From NCBI GenBank assembly GCA_023091735.1, contig JALKBU010000034.1, positions 1 to 64,000 on the forward strand: 64,000 bases of DNA, in the 5' to 3' direction. Of the stretch, positions 9,612 through 18,688 are shown one piece after another (the stretch's first letter is position 1; every line of letters starts with the position of its first letter). The stretch is from Trichomonas tenax (Eukaryota; Parabasalia; Trichomonadida; Trichomonadidae). The position numbers were made by a program, and so were the translations under genes. The notes beneath the pieces were generated by a model. The model did no database searches. It had not been told where the DNA came from and saw only the letters and a program-made list of their open reading frames with translations.

Positions 9612-10559
9612 ATGTTTTTTGTTTTATTATCCACGTGTTTTTGTTGGACAGATCAAATGCTGGCGATTGCTGGCGAGATTGGACTCAGGCAGATGGGTTT
9701 TTCGACCCAAAAGAAGTTGAATCTCGTCTTCAAGAACGCTGGTGACGAATTTAATCGCGTTTCGCAGGCAGCAGCTTGGCTTTACTACGCCGAAAAGCCT
9801 CCATTCAACATCGCGTCATTTAATCATTGGCACTTTTACTCACAACCGATAAATCTCGAAAATCTCACAATCGAACATTATATTGATGTTGATAACCTTA
9901 AATATAATTTAAAGAAAATTAGATCATCCGTTCGCGGTGGAAAAGTTACAAGAACTTGGCCGTTTTCTTTCCTTCTTAAGCTCTATTTAGCAGGAATGTG
10001 CGATGTTTACTCTCCATTGCACGTTTCAGAGTTGTTTGATTCCACTTTTAAGGGTGGAGATAGAAATGGAAGAGATTTCTATATCAACTTTAACGGAAAA
10101 ATGATGAGTTTATACGATGTTTGGGAATCTGGTTGTGGATTCTTCGATACATCGATGTCCTTCGATTCTGAAAATGACTGGCATAAAGTTGATAAACTTG
10201 TAGACCAACTTTCACTTGCATTTACTACTGAAGATTGGCCGGCAACTTTTAACCTCGGTAAGACTGTTGAATCCACATACAATTTCACACGCGATTTCGT
10301 ATACAAAGGAATTACCAATGGATCAACACTTTCTAAAGAATACATTTCGAAATGTCAAGATTACATGCAAGATGTTGTCGTTCAGGCAGGAAGAATGATT
10401 GCAAACGATGTTTCTGGATTAGATGTCATATCTATTGCTCAACAGATTCCTTATGCAACAGGAATTCGATCATCAGAAGTTGCTGCTTGGTCAATCCTGT
10501 TCATTATGTTACCATTTGCTGCACTCCTTGTATGGAAGAAGCATTTTTCAAGTACGTAA
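9612..10559 (+). CDS. S1/P1-type nuclease homologue with C-terminal membrane anchor; probable pseudoenzyme
   Basis: The 315-residue protein has a short signal peptide ending before W12, S1/P1 nuclease-family landmarks, and a C-terminal membrane segment (about residues 288-309, SILFIMLPFAALLVW) with a short basic tail, as in trichomonad surface 3'-nucleotidase/nucleases. S1/P1 enzymes bind three zinc ions through nine residues. My alignment by eye keeps W12, H74 (in NHWHFY), D131 and H137 (CDVYSPLH) but finds Q15, Y58, A127, Y168 and E172 in place of the expected H, D, H, H and D. Catalysis therefore looks doubtful. The alignment around A127 and Q15 is less certain than the rest. Confidence 0.75.
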   Translation: MFFVLLSTCFCWTDQMLAIAGEIGLRQMGFSTQKKLNLVFKNAGDEFNRVSQAAAWLYYAEKPPFNIASFNHWHFYSQPINLENLTIEHYIDVDNLKYNLKKIRSSVRGGKVTRTWPFSFLLKLYLAGMCDVYSPLHVSELFDSTFKGGDRNGRDFYINFNGKMMSLYDVWESGCGFFDTSMSFDSENDWHKVDKLVDQLSLAFTTEDWPATFNLGKTVESTYNFTRDFVYKGITNGSTLSKEYISKCQDYMQDVVVQAGRMIANDVSGLDVISIAQQIPYATGIRSSEVAAWSILFIMLPFAALLVWKKHFSST

Positions 10560-10799
10560 TAATATTAATAAAAAATAAATTCTATTTCTTAAATCATATC
10601 TCTATTTTACCTTTTCAAGTTTCAAATGGATCTATTTGTTCTTATTCATTTTAATCAAAAACAGTAATTTTTTGTAATTTATTAAAAATATTACCAAGAA
10701 AGAAGTTATATATATATGCAAATGATATAAAATATGAATGGATCATTTTGATGATGATTTGGTGTATGAATGGAAACAGTTAAAAAAAATTCAAATAAT

Positions 10800-13700
10800 T
10801 TATTTGTACAAAAGTCTGTAAGATGGTTGCATGATTGCTGTCTTGACATCACGATAAACAGGGTTGATGTCAAGGATTTTTCTCGAAATCTCAAGTGCGA
10901 GTTCTGGTTTGCTGGTCTTCAGTGCACTGTAAGCCAAGTTGTAACCAGCCTCAATATCAGTCTGACCGGAAAGCTCCCAGACCCTTGATAGAGCTGTGAC
11001 AGCATCCTGGTACATTCTGTTGGAGAAGTAGACATTGCCTGACATTTCCCACGCCTTCTGGCAGCTCTTGTTCAAGTCGAGAGCGAGGAAAATGAACTGG
11101 TGAGCTGATCTTGGGTTTGGAGAGTTCTTTGCGAGAGTTGCTCTCATCAAGTAAGCTTCTTCAAAGAACTGTGCTGTTTCATGGAAAGGAACACCAGCAA
11201 GGACTGATGATATATACTTTTCAGCCTCTTCTACTGCACCCAATCTCATATTATATCTGGCACATGCAGTGAGAGCGGCAATATTCATTCTCTCCTTCGT
11301 AAGGACTTCTTGGGCCATTTGAAGGGCAGTTTTAACATTGAGATCTGTGTTTGTTGAAGCCAATAACTGAGCCTGCAATAGCTGCTTTTCTGTCTCAGTG
11401 ATATTCATCTTTGCTTTAATCTTGGAAGCATTTTCGAGAGATGCATCATCTGCTAATGGCGCTTGCTCGAGCCAGAGGAACTTTTTGTCAGGATTGGAGT
11501 AGATTGAGAAGAGCATGAACTGCGAAGCAAGGCACCAGTGGTTGCTTTGCATCGCACGCTCGAAATACTTGACAGCCTCTGAGGCCTGAGAAATGTACAT
11601 GTAATACAAACCTCTAACGAAGCTCATACCTGGAGAGTTGTCATCGTTGTATTTATCGATTCTTGCTTTAGCAATAGTAAGAACGCCGGCGCGTGCACAG
11701 ACTTCAACGAGTCTAACGAATGTTCTGTAATAGCGTGGCTTGTCTTCGATGAGTCCTTCAATGTATTTGATGGCACGCGCGTAATCACGGCTTTCCGCAG
11801 ATGACATCAAAAGAACAACAGTTTCGTTCTTCGGATATTTCTCGAGGAACTCATAGCAAACTTGAAGGCATCTGACTTGATCGAATCTCACCTTGTATAA
11901 AGCGAAAAGATGAGCCACAGCATTGTGGTTCGAATCATCAATCTGCAAAGCTTTCTGGTAGAACGACAAAGCTCTATCTCTGTTGATTTTCTCGATGTTC
12001 TCACCGAGCATAACGCAAACATTGGAAGCAGACATCTTAAGAGAGATTGCGTATTTGTTGGTTCCTTCTGTCAAAAGAATGGACTCATACTTCTCCAAAG
12101 CCTGCTTGAAGCATGTTTCGGCTTCTTCAGATTGGCCAAGCTTCATGCAGACGATGCCTCTTTGCTCGAGGACTCTTGCGTTTGTTGCAACTTGGTTCTG
12201 AACAACGAGCTTCACGGTTGAGTTGATGCATGACTGAGCTTCCTGGTAACGCTTAAGAGTGATGAGGATCTTGATGAGATAAAGAGGAACTGCAACGTGA
12301 CCTTTCAAGAAAGAAGCTGATTGTGTTAAAATTGCAGCAGCCTCATCGAATTTATGCGCGTTCACGAGGACTGTGACAAGTTTCTTAAGGATACCAACAT
12401 CAGGCATCTTTGTATCGAAAGCGGTTGTGTATGCTTTGGCGGCTTTGTCGTAATCATTAATCTTGTTGAAAGCATCGCCAAGCATTTCCTGGTGCTTTCT
12501 CGATGGAAATGCTGTGTTGAGATCTGTGTATGTCTGAATGTAGGCTTTCCTGTCGTTGTGGAACTTGAGGTTGATGAAGGCCTCAGAGTAATAACCGAGA
12601 TCAGCGTATCTCTTGTGTGGCTTAAGCTTCGAAATGAGTTGCTCAGCACGATTGAAGGCGCCCTTAGAGCCGAATATAATGGCCTGCGCACCAAGGAGCA
12701 TAGCCTTCTCGTACTTTGTCTGTGAACACTCGTTCGCTTTTTTGATCATTGATGCTGGAATGCTGAACTCACCAAAGTCGAAGCATATCTTGAAGAAATC
12801 TATATACTGTGTGACACTGCGTGTTTCTTTGTCGAAGAATACAGATGCCTCCTTGAGCTCGTTGTATGGGTTTTCCTTGCTACCGTTCAATTTCAAATTC
12901 GTCAAGAGATAATCTAAAGAATTTGTTAATGTTGGATCTGCCGCAATTGCTTCATACAAATAGCCTCTGGCTTCTTCAAATTCCTCATTTTCATACAAAA
13001 GAGCCGCAATGTAGAGCATACAGAATGGTAATCTGTAAACCCATGTTCCGAGAAGTATTTTCTGGAAAACAGAAAGTGCTTCATCAACCTTGCCAACTTT
13101 CATGAGGAGGAGACCTTTAATGATACGAATTGGCTGTAAAACTGGCGCTGGTTTGTCTAATTTGATGAAAATGTTCATTAAGCGTGTGACATTCTCATCA
13201 CTGATCGTATTTGCGAGTGAGTTGTTGTTGAAGATCAATTCATCGAGTGCTTCACTAATTGTATCGAGTCTGAGAGAAGTTAATTTTTGAAGTGGTTTTT
13301 CTATGTCGCAAATGATAGAATGCTCATCATCAAACAAAATTGGAGATATTTCATTGCTGTCGATACGCCTTTCGAGTAAATCTAAAAGAACTTCGATATT
13401 TTCTGTAATATGTTGTGTGACTCTAATGAGTTTTGTTTGTAAAACTACTTCTTCGAGCGTCAGCTGTCCGGCGATTCGCATCATATCTAACTGATCCTGC
13501 GCTTCTCCGTATCTTCCAATTTCAATCATCACAGCAACGAGACAATCGGCTGCAAACTGATTCATTGGAGACTTGTCGATGGCCTTTTGCAGGCTTGGTA
13601 GTGAAATAACGTAGTTTCGTGATAAATACTGGCAATAACCAAGAATTGCGAGTGACATCGAGTCTGCGTAAGGATCTTCAGCGGAAAGCTTCGCAATTTG

Positions 13701-14612
13701 AATAATTTTGTCGATGAATGAGAATTTCTGACTGTGAATTGTCGCAAGTGATAAAGCAACTTGTTGAAGAAGTTTCCAGTTCTTTCCTTCGATTTGTGCG
13801 CAAACTTCAAGCAAATTTTGTGTGGCCGTCTCGGCTGCAACATAATCCTCTTTTGTAAGGATTAATGTAAGCGCTTCAAGGTAATAATATTCGAATTTTG
13901 AAATTAATTGATCCTGGACTTCCTGGAGTATGTTAAGTGATAAATCCCAGTTGTTGAGGATCTGGTGAATACGAGAACGTTCGCAAGCGATTTCTGGAAA
14001 ATTATATTTTGAAAGAATCTGTGATTGGACTTGGAATGCTTCGGCATTTCTTCCAAGTGCAGCCAAGCATGTCGCTTTTCCATACAATGGGATCACATCG
14101 TAAGCACGAAGCGGATCGTTCAGCTGTTCGCAGAAATCATCGTATGCCTCCTGAATTTTGCCCTCAGAGTACGTTATCCATGCGGATATAGCCTTTGAGA
14201 ACGGTATTTGAGAGATTGTACGAATAATTTGGCGTGCAAGTTTGATATCGCCGAATAACCAAGCGATTTGAGCTGAATGAGCGGTGGAGAAGCTATTTTT
14301 ATCGCTGACGTTCTCGAAAATTTCTTGTCGTAATTTATCAATTTTTTCGTTTCCTTCTGGATCTTTAACTAATTCGATGAAATATAATGAAGTTTTGTAC
14401 ACCAATATCAAGTCCTTTCTAACTTTCAGGTGTTCTATTTCTTCAAGACTCTCTTTCAGCATTCCAAGTTTTGCCAAACTTAATCCGTGCCACAAAAAGA
14501 GAATCAAGTTGTTAGATTTCTCTTGGATGCCCTTCTCGCAAAGGATTCGAGCGTGTCCGTATAACTGGTGCCTCCAAAAGTAGATAACTCGCTCCTGGAA
14601 GCAACTCTGCAT
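10800..14612 (-). CDS. Intraflagellar transport protein IFT139 / TTC21B-like TPR protein
   Basis: This 1270-residue protein is built almost entirely of tetratricopeptide-like helical repeats, for example LGQSEEAETCFKQALEKYES and YDKAAKAYTTAFDTKMPD, and has no other domain. Length (human TTC21B is about 1316), the N-terminal region (VIYFWRHQLYGHARILCEKG) and the C-terminal repeat (YNLAYSALKTSKPELALEIS) fit IFT139, the retrograde IFT-A component. IFT139 helps return cargo from the flagellar tip. The other cilium genes in the window fit. A different large TPR scaffold cannot be wholly excluded without a search. Confidence 0.8.
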   Translation of the reverse strand: MQSCFQERVIYFWRHQLYGHARILCEKGIQEKSNNLILFLWHGLSLAKLGMLKESLEEIEHLKVRKDLILVYKTSLYFIELVKDPEGNEKIDKLRQEIFENVSDKNSFSTAHSAQIAWLFGDIKLARQIIRTISQIPFSKAISAWITYSEGKIQEAYDDFCEQLNDPLRAYDVIPLYGKATCLAALGRNAEAFQVQSQILSKYNFPEIACERSRIHQILNNWDLSLNILQEVQDQLISKFEYYYLEALTLILTKEDYVAAETATQNLLEVCAQIEGKNWKLLQQVALSLATIHSQKFSFIDKIIQIAKLSAEDPYADSMSLAILGYCQYLSRNYVISLPSLQKAIDKSPMNQFAADCLVAVMIEIGRYGEAQDQLDMMRIAGQLTLEEVVLQTKLIRVTQHITENIEVLLDLLERRIDSNEISPILFDDEHSIICDIEKPLQKLTSLRLDTISEALDELIFNNNSLANTISDENVTRLMNIFIKLDKPAPVLQPIRIIKGLLLMKVGKVDEALSVFQKILLGTWVYRLPFCMLYIAALLYENEEFEEARGYLYEAIAADPTLTNSLDYLLTNLKLNGSKENPYNELKEASVFFDKETRSVTQYIDFFKICFDFGEFSIPASMIKKANECSQTKYEKAMLLGAQAIIFGSKGAFNRAEQLISKLKPHKRYADLGYYSEAFINLKFHNDRKAYIQTYTDLNTAFPSRKHQEMLGDAFNKINDYDKAAKAYTTAFDTKMPDVGILKKLVTVLVNAHKFDEAAAILTQSASFLKGHVAVPLYLIKILITLKRYQEAQSCINSTVKLVVQNQVATNARVLEQRGIVCMKLGQSEEAETCFKQALEKYESILLTEGTNKYAISLKMSASNVCVMLGENIEKINRDRALSFYQKALQIDDSNHNAVAHLFALYKVRFDQVRCLQVCYEFLEKYPKNETVVLLMSSAESRDYARAIKYIEGLIEDKPRYYRTFVRLVEVCARAGVLTIAKARIDKYNDDNSPGMSFVRGLYYMYISQASEAVKYFERAMQSNHWCLASQFMLFSIYSNPDKKFLWLEQAPLADDASLENASKIKAKMNITETEKQLLQAQLLASTNTDLNVKTALQMAQEVLTKERMNIAALTACARYNMRLGAVEEAEKYISSVLAGVPFHETAQFFEEAYLMRATLAKNSPNPRSAHQFIFLALDLNKSCQKAWEMSGNVYFSNRMYQDAVTALSRVWELSGQTDIEAGYNLAYSALKTSKPELALEISRKILDINPVYRDVKTAIMQPSYRLLYK

Positions 14613-14800
14613 AAATTTTAAAAAGTGTTCGTTTTGAATTATTTTCTATACATTATTTGGATTCTTCTGGTCCTATATTACTTCGTTTTTAGACTTTCTG
14701 TGTCACAGATCTCACTTTTTGCAATCAATGTACATCTTCCTCTTTCGATATTTTTATCATCAAAATTGAATATTTGATTATAGAACATATATCTTCTGGA

Positions 14801-14907
14801 TAAACAACATTTTTAATCTACGTACTCTACGGGCGTGTTCCTCACAATATTGAGTGAGCCACCTTGAAAAAATTGAGAGGAGTACCTAGATTAAAAAATG
14901 TAGTTTA
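14801..14907. mobile_element. Small inverted-repeat element (MITE-like), about 107 bp
   Basis: The ends are inverted copies: TAAACAACATTTTTAATCTA at the left and TAGATTAAAAAATGTAGTTTA at the right. The interior carries a hairpin centred on CAATATTG. A second copy lies at 55851-55940 and matches closely through TACTCTACGGGCGTGTT and CTTGAAAAAATTGAGAGG. The element has no coding capacity. Confidence 0.7.
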
Positions 14908-14986
14908 TAGCATTGCACTCATCTTTTTATATAATAGTATTCATAACAAAACATAAAAATGAGTTTTATTGATTGAAAACAACAAT

Positions 14987-14997
14987 TGTCATGTAAA
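14987..14997 (+). promoter_or_regulatory. Recurrent intergenic motif TGTCATGTAAA
   Basis: An exact TGWCRYGTAAA match, 375 bp upstream of the IFT139-like start. Confidence 0.35.
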
Positions 14998-15205
14998 ATG
15001 TCATATGTCAAAGACAATAGCGCACTTTTGTCATCAATCCTCACAATTGATATTAAAACATTAACTCTATCATAGATTAGATCGATTTTAAAATAATAAA
15101 CATGTTTATATAGAACATGTACTACATATTATATCGTATAGCAAAGTAAAAATCTTTCACTTTTTTGACAGACTGAATTTTTCTTTCCCATCCCCAATGT
15201 AAAGT

Positions 15206-15424
15206 TCTGAAAATTGAGAGCTTATTATGTCACAATCTTTTTTTTGATTGGACTTCCCTTCTCCAAAATTCACACGATAAATTTTTGTGTTAATAGAAGG
15301 CCAAGTACCTCCTATTGTTATACATTGGTGCATCATAGTTCATATTCCTTTTTATTTTTTGTGACGGGAAATCCAATCAAAAAAAAAGTGCTAACGGCAT
15401 GACAAGCTCTGAAAATTGAGAGCT
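15206..15424. mobile_element. Inverted-repeat element with flanking 17-bp direct repeats
   Basis: Inverted ends lie at about 15237-15258 (CTTTTTTTTGATTGGACTTCCC) and 15366-15388 (GGGAAATCCAATC followed by A9G). A 17-bp direct repeat, TCTGAAAATTGAGAGCT, lies outside them at 15206-15222 and 15408-15424. The direct repeats are long for a target duplication and sit 14-19 bp away from the inverted ends, so the exact element limits are uncertain. Confidence 0.5.
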
Positions 15425-15690
15425 ATACATTCTCGACGCCAGGCGACGGGGAGAGAGAGAAACGCACCAAATTTTTCGCAATTTTTCAGGTATGCTGTTT
15501 TTTTGACAAAATTCAGACAGTGATGGGAAGAAATTTTCAAATCTCTTCCTTTTGTCGAGTGAACAACAAACTCAAATCTCAGAAGTGTGTTAAAAATATG
15601 CATCATGAAACCCTATAATAACTCATATAATTTGTCTTTTTTCATTCCGGAAACAATAAATTTTGAGTTGAAAATTTCATAATTGCGACT

Positions 15691-15697
15691 TCACTTT
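15691..15697 (+). promoter_or_regulatory. Initiator-like box TCACTTT
   Basis: TCACTTT lies 6 bases before the ATG at 15704 and picks that codon as the start. Confidence 0.55.
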
Positions 15698-15703
15698 ATC
15701 AAG

Positions 15704-16863
15704 ATGTCTACTCACCACATCGATACAAAGTCAATCATTGAGGCCATCCAAACATGTGATGTATCTTTGTTGATCAAATATGAAAATGATCTTTGTGGAA
15801 AAGACTTTAATATTGAAGGGGAAAATGAAGACATTATCTCCATGCAAAAATTAACAGCACTACATGTTGCCGCATATTACGATAGTTTAGAATGCTACGT
15901 CTATATTGAACAATTGAATTCTTTTCGATGGAAACCAATATCAGAAATCCTCGATGAAAGTAACAATACACCACTACATCATGCGATAGCAAACAATTCA
16001 TTTGAAGTTTTCCGCTACATTATATCGCGCTTTCCCGATGAATCAACTCGATTCACCAATACCAAATTTCAACACACTAAGTATGCTTTCAAATCTGATT
16101 CTACTGAGATGTTGAAAACACTGATGAATAATGGTGGTAAAATCTCGGATTTTGAATTACTTCGAACCACTTTGGCATTCAAGAGTATTAATATACTGAA
16201 AATGATAATGAATGAGAGGACCCTTAATCCAAAATTAAAAGGCAATTCATTGCTGATTCATGCTTTATATTGTAGTTTCAAAGACGCCATCCCATTGCTT
16301 TTGCAAAACGATACTAACCCTGAATATATGAATGATAGTGGAAAAAATGCCGTAATTGCTTGCGTCTATTTTCTAGAAGATGAAGAGATCACTAAAATGA
16401 TTCTCAATGCATTGAAGGCAGCATCGATATTCCAGAAGATGCTCCATTTATGCCTTTGATTCATTACATTTGCATGTGCAAAAACATGAGCATTAATAAG
16501 ATGATCTTACAACGAGGTATTAATGCCAACAGACTCGAAGAAAACAATAATGTTGGAATGTCTATCATTACTATAATGGAAGAAGAATTTCAAATCTCTA
16601 TGATGAAACTTCTTTTGGAATATGGTTTTGAGATCAATTTGCATCATCCTCAGAAAAATACTATTCTTGGAGAATGTCTACACGCAATCAAAATGTCACC
16701 AAAACTCGTGGAATTCTTAATTGATCATGGCGCAGACGTTAATTTGCCATATGTCCATCTAAGAGGAACTGTTACGACTATTAAGGATCGAATCCTCGAG
16801 CTGGCAAAAAAACATCAGTATATGCAGGAAATTGTGGAAAAATATCCTCATTTATTTAGTTGA
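15704..16863 (+). pseudogene. Ankyrin-repeat protein (trichomonad DUF3447-type), frameshifted
   Basis: The first frame (15704-16459) encodes ankyrin-like repeats (LTALHVAAYYDSLECYVYIE, NTPLHHAIANNSFEVFRYII, NSLLIHALYCSFKDAIPLLL) and runs out after about 235 repeat-like residues. The second frame resumes with IDIPEDAPFMPLIHYICMC and further repeats (MMKLLLEYGFEINLHH, VEFLIDHGADVNLPY) up to 16863. The shift lies near 16405-16425 and equals one lost base or two gained. The joined length would be about 386 residues. Such ankyrin families are very large in trichomonads. A sequencing error is the simplest alternative to a decayed gene. Confidence 0.75.
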
Positions 16864-17929
16864 AATTTCAAATCAGTAAACAACTTTTTTACTCCAAACA
16901 TTTATAAATATATTTAACCAATGTAATGCATTGTCTGGGTGATATCGGCATTGTTGTTGAAGCCAACAATTTGTGGACATATATGAATACCAGTGATGAT
17001 ATTTCAAAATGAACTAAATTTTTGATTTGGAGTCAATCATTCACATTTTATCATCATTGCGATATTAATCTCCATCCTCTCGAAATCGTTCAATTTCTAA
17101 AACCCAGGCAAACACCTTTATTGAATTTTTTTTCTTTTATAGTGTGACCCAACGAAGTGGAGCATCTCAAGTTAGGATAAGAATTGTTTAATTCTATTGA
17201 CACAGTGATAAAGAGTATCAAAATAACCATCTTCTGCTTTGGAACCTAGATCCTAACCTTTCTCCAGGCTATGAAAAATAGCTTTTATTAACCATGATGA
17301 AAAATCGGTTTCAACATCGATATGGAAACTAGCAAAAATTCCCAAACTAATATAGTCTTAGTTATTTTATGGGAGCTATATATGCGTATCTTCAAATTGA
17401 TTTAAAGTTAATCCGCGCTTGAGATTCTACACTTCGTTGGGTCACCCTATATCTCTAATCAAAATGAGGAGAGTTTTAGCTTCACGAAAGTTGGTCAATT
17501 TACAGTAACATTCTTTCAATTTCTTTAGGAACACTATACATGTTTCCTAGTATCTACACTATAAGAGGGGAGCAAATCAGCTGGGCAAAAGGAGTGCAAG
17601 CGCCTTTGTTAATGTAAGGGTTTTGTAATCAATTGAAATTCTTTTAAAAGAATTTCTGCTGTACCTTTTATGTGCTCTATGTATTTTTATGATGAGCTTG
17701 AAGAGGCGGAGTTCGAAATTCAAGATATTTTTCAATAAATATTATTATAACCTTGGAAAAGTGAAGTGACTGTGAAGTACTAAAAGTCAATGCAAATAAC
17801 ATATGATATCGAAAACAAATATTTAGATATAAAAGCTTGTGTTAATTAAATGTTAATTCAAATCATTTGTATTTCATCCAGGTAAAGCAAGCATGAATTT
17901 TTCAAATTAAAAAAAGATGCTCTAGATGT
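16864..17929. other. Intergenic gap, 1.07 kb, holding a mariner-type MITE
   Basis: The only structure found is the inverted-repeat element at 17138-17451. The remainder is A+T-rich without a convincing ORF. Confidence 0.6.
17138..17451. mobile_element. Tc1/mariner-like non-autonomous element, about 310 bp, TA target site
   Basis: The ends read TATAGTGTGACCCAACGAAG and, reversed, TATAGGGTGACCCAACGAAG, and continue as an imperfect inverted repeat for about 33 bp (to ATCTCAAG). TA dinucleotides at 17138-17139 and 17450-17451 fit the TA duplication of Tc1/mariner elements. The 250-bp interior shows no transposase frame, so it is a deleted or MITE form. Confidence 0.75.
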
Positions 17930-18490
17930 TTATTCAATAAGATGCTGTGGCATTGTAAGTGGCTTGTCATCATCTGGGCACTTTTCAAGATATTCATTCA
18001 CGTGCTGGTTGAAGATCTGTTCATCATTGAGCATTTCATCAGCTGCATCTTGGAAAAGTGGATCTGCTGGATTTGGATTAGAGAACAAAACGAGGACATG
18101 CTCGCAAAGAGCTGTAATTGTATATGTTGGCTTGTAGTCAGCTCTAAGTGTACTAAGGCAAACGTCACCATCATCATCGATATTGGGATGCCAGATTGGT
18201 GTGAGCAATGTAACCTTTGGTGCCTGGTGTGGGAATTCTTCCGAAATATGGAAGTAGAAGTCGAAGTTATGGCCGGCCCATTTTCCGTACTTTGGCTTCA
18301 GACGAACAACGAAGTCCATTGGATTGTCATTGACAAGGCTAAATTTGATGAAAATGTTATCATTTCTTGAAAATCTCTCTTCTAACTCATCGAAATCATG
18401 AGCTAAGCGCTTCTGTGCAGCGCTGATTTCCTGCTCAGCACAGCGCTGTGAGATTGATTTTCCTCCGCGACCGCCGCGTCCACCTCTCAT
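17930..18490 (-). CDS. NEDD8-conjugating E2 enzyme, UBC12/UBE2M-like
   Basis: The 186-residue protein is a ubiquitin-fold conjugating enzyme: the HPN motif in PIWHPNIDDDGDVCLSTLR with the catalytic cysteine in DVCLS, then the YKPTYTI segment and LFSNPNPADPLFQDAA, closest to UBC12 (VCLNILREDWKP...; LEPNPEDPLN). UBC12 transfers NEDD8 to cullins. The N-terminus starts with an unusual RGG-type repeat (MRGGRGGRGGKS), absent from typical UBC12, which could bind RNA or be methylated (inference). A TCATTTT box lies just before the ATG. Another E2 subfamily is possible but less likely. Confidence 0.82.
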   Translation of the reverse strand: MRGGRGGRGGKSISQRCAEQEISAAQKRLAHDFDELEERFSRNDNIFIKFSLVNDNPMDFVVRLKPKYGKWAGHNFDFYFHISEEFPHQAPKVTLLTPIWHPNIDDDGDVCLSTLRADYKPTYTITALCEHVLVLFSNPNPADPLFQDAADEMLNDEQIFNQHVNEYLEKCPDDDKPLTMPQHLIE

Positions 18491-18492
18491 TT

Positions 18493-18499
18493 AAAATGA
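18493..18499 (-). promoter_or_regulatory. Initiator-like box TCATTTT of the E2 gene
   Basis: Read on the coding strand, TCATTTT ends two bases before the ATG at 18490, implying a leader of only a few bases if used as an Initiator. Confidence 0.5.
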
Positions 18500-18688
18500 A
18501 ATAACCTTATGTCATAATTAACCTGTGGCGGATTTTTTCCATGACAAACAAAATATGCAATATTTTTACATGGCAGATTTTTTCATTTTTTCCACGAAAA
18601 TTATGAGATATGTGAATATGAAATTTTGTATATGTGAATATGAATATGAAAGCCATTAGATGATTGCAAAACATAAAATACAAACAAT

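Larger units (their letters stand above)
14613..15703. other. Repeat-rich intergenic gap, 1.09 kb
   Basis: The gap between the divergent IFT139-like and ankyrin genes contains two small inverted-repeat elements (14801-14907 and 15206-15424), one TGWCRYGTAAA motif, and AT-rich filler. No coding region is supported. Confidence 0.6.

Noticed and set aside
15223..15402. Plus-strand ORF across the 15.2-kb repeat
   Set aside because: It merely reads through the inverted-repeat element; no protein features.
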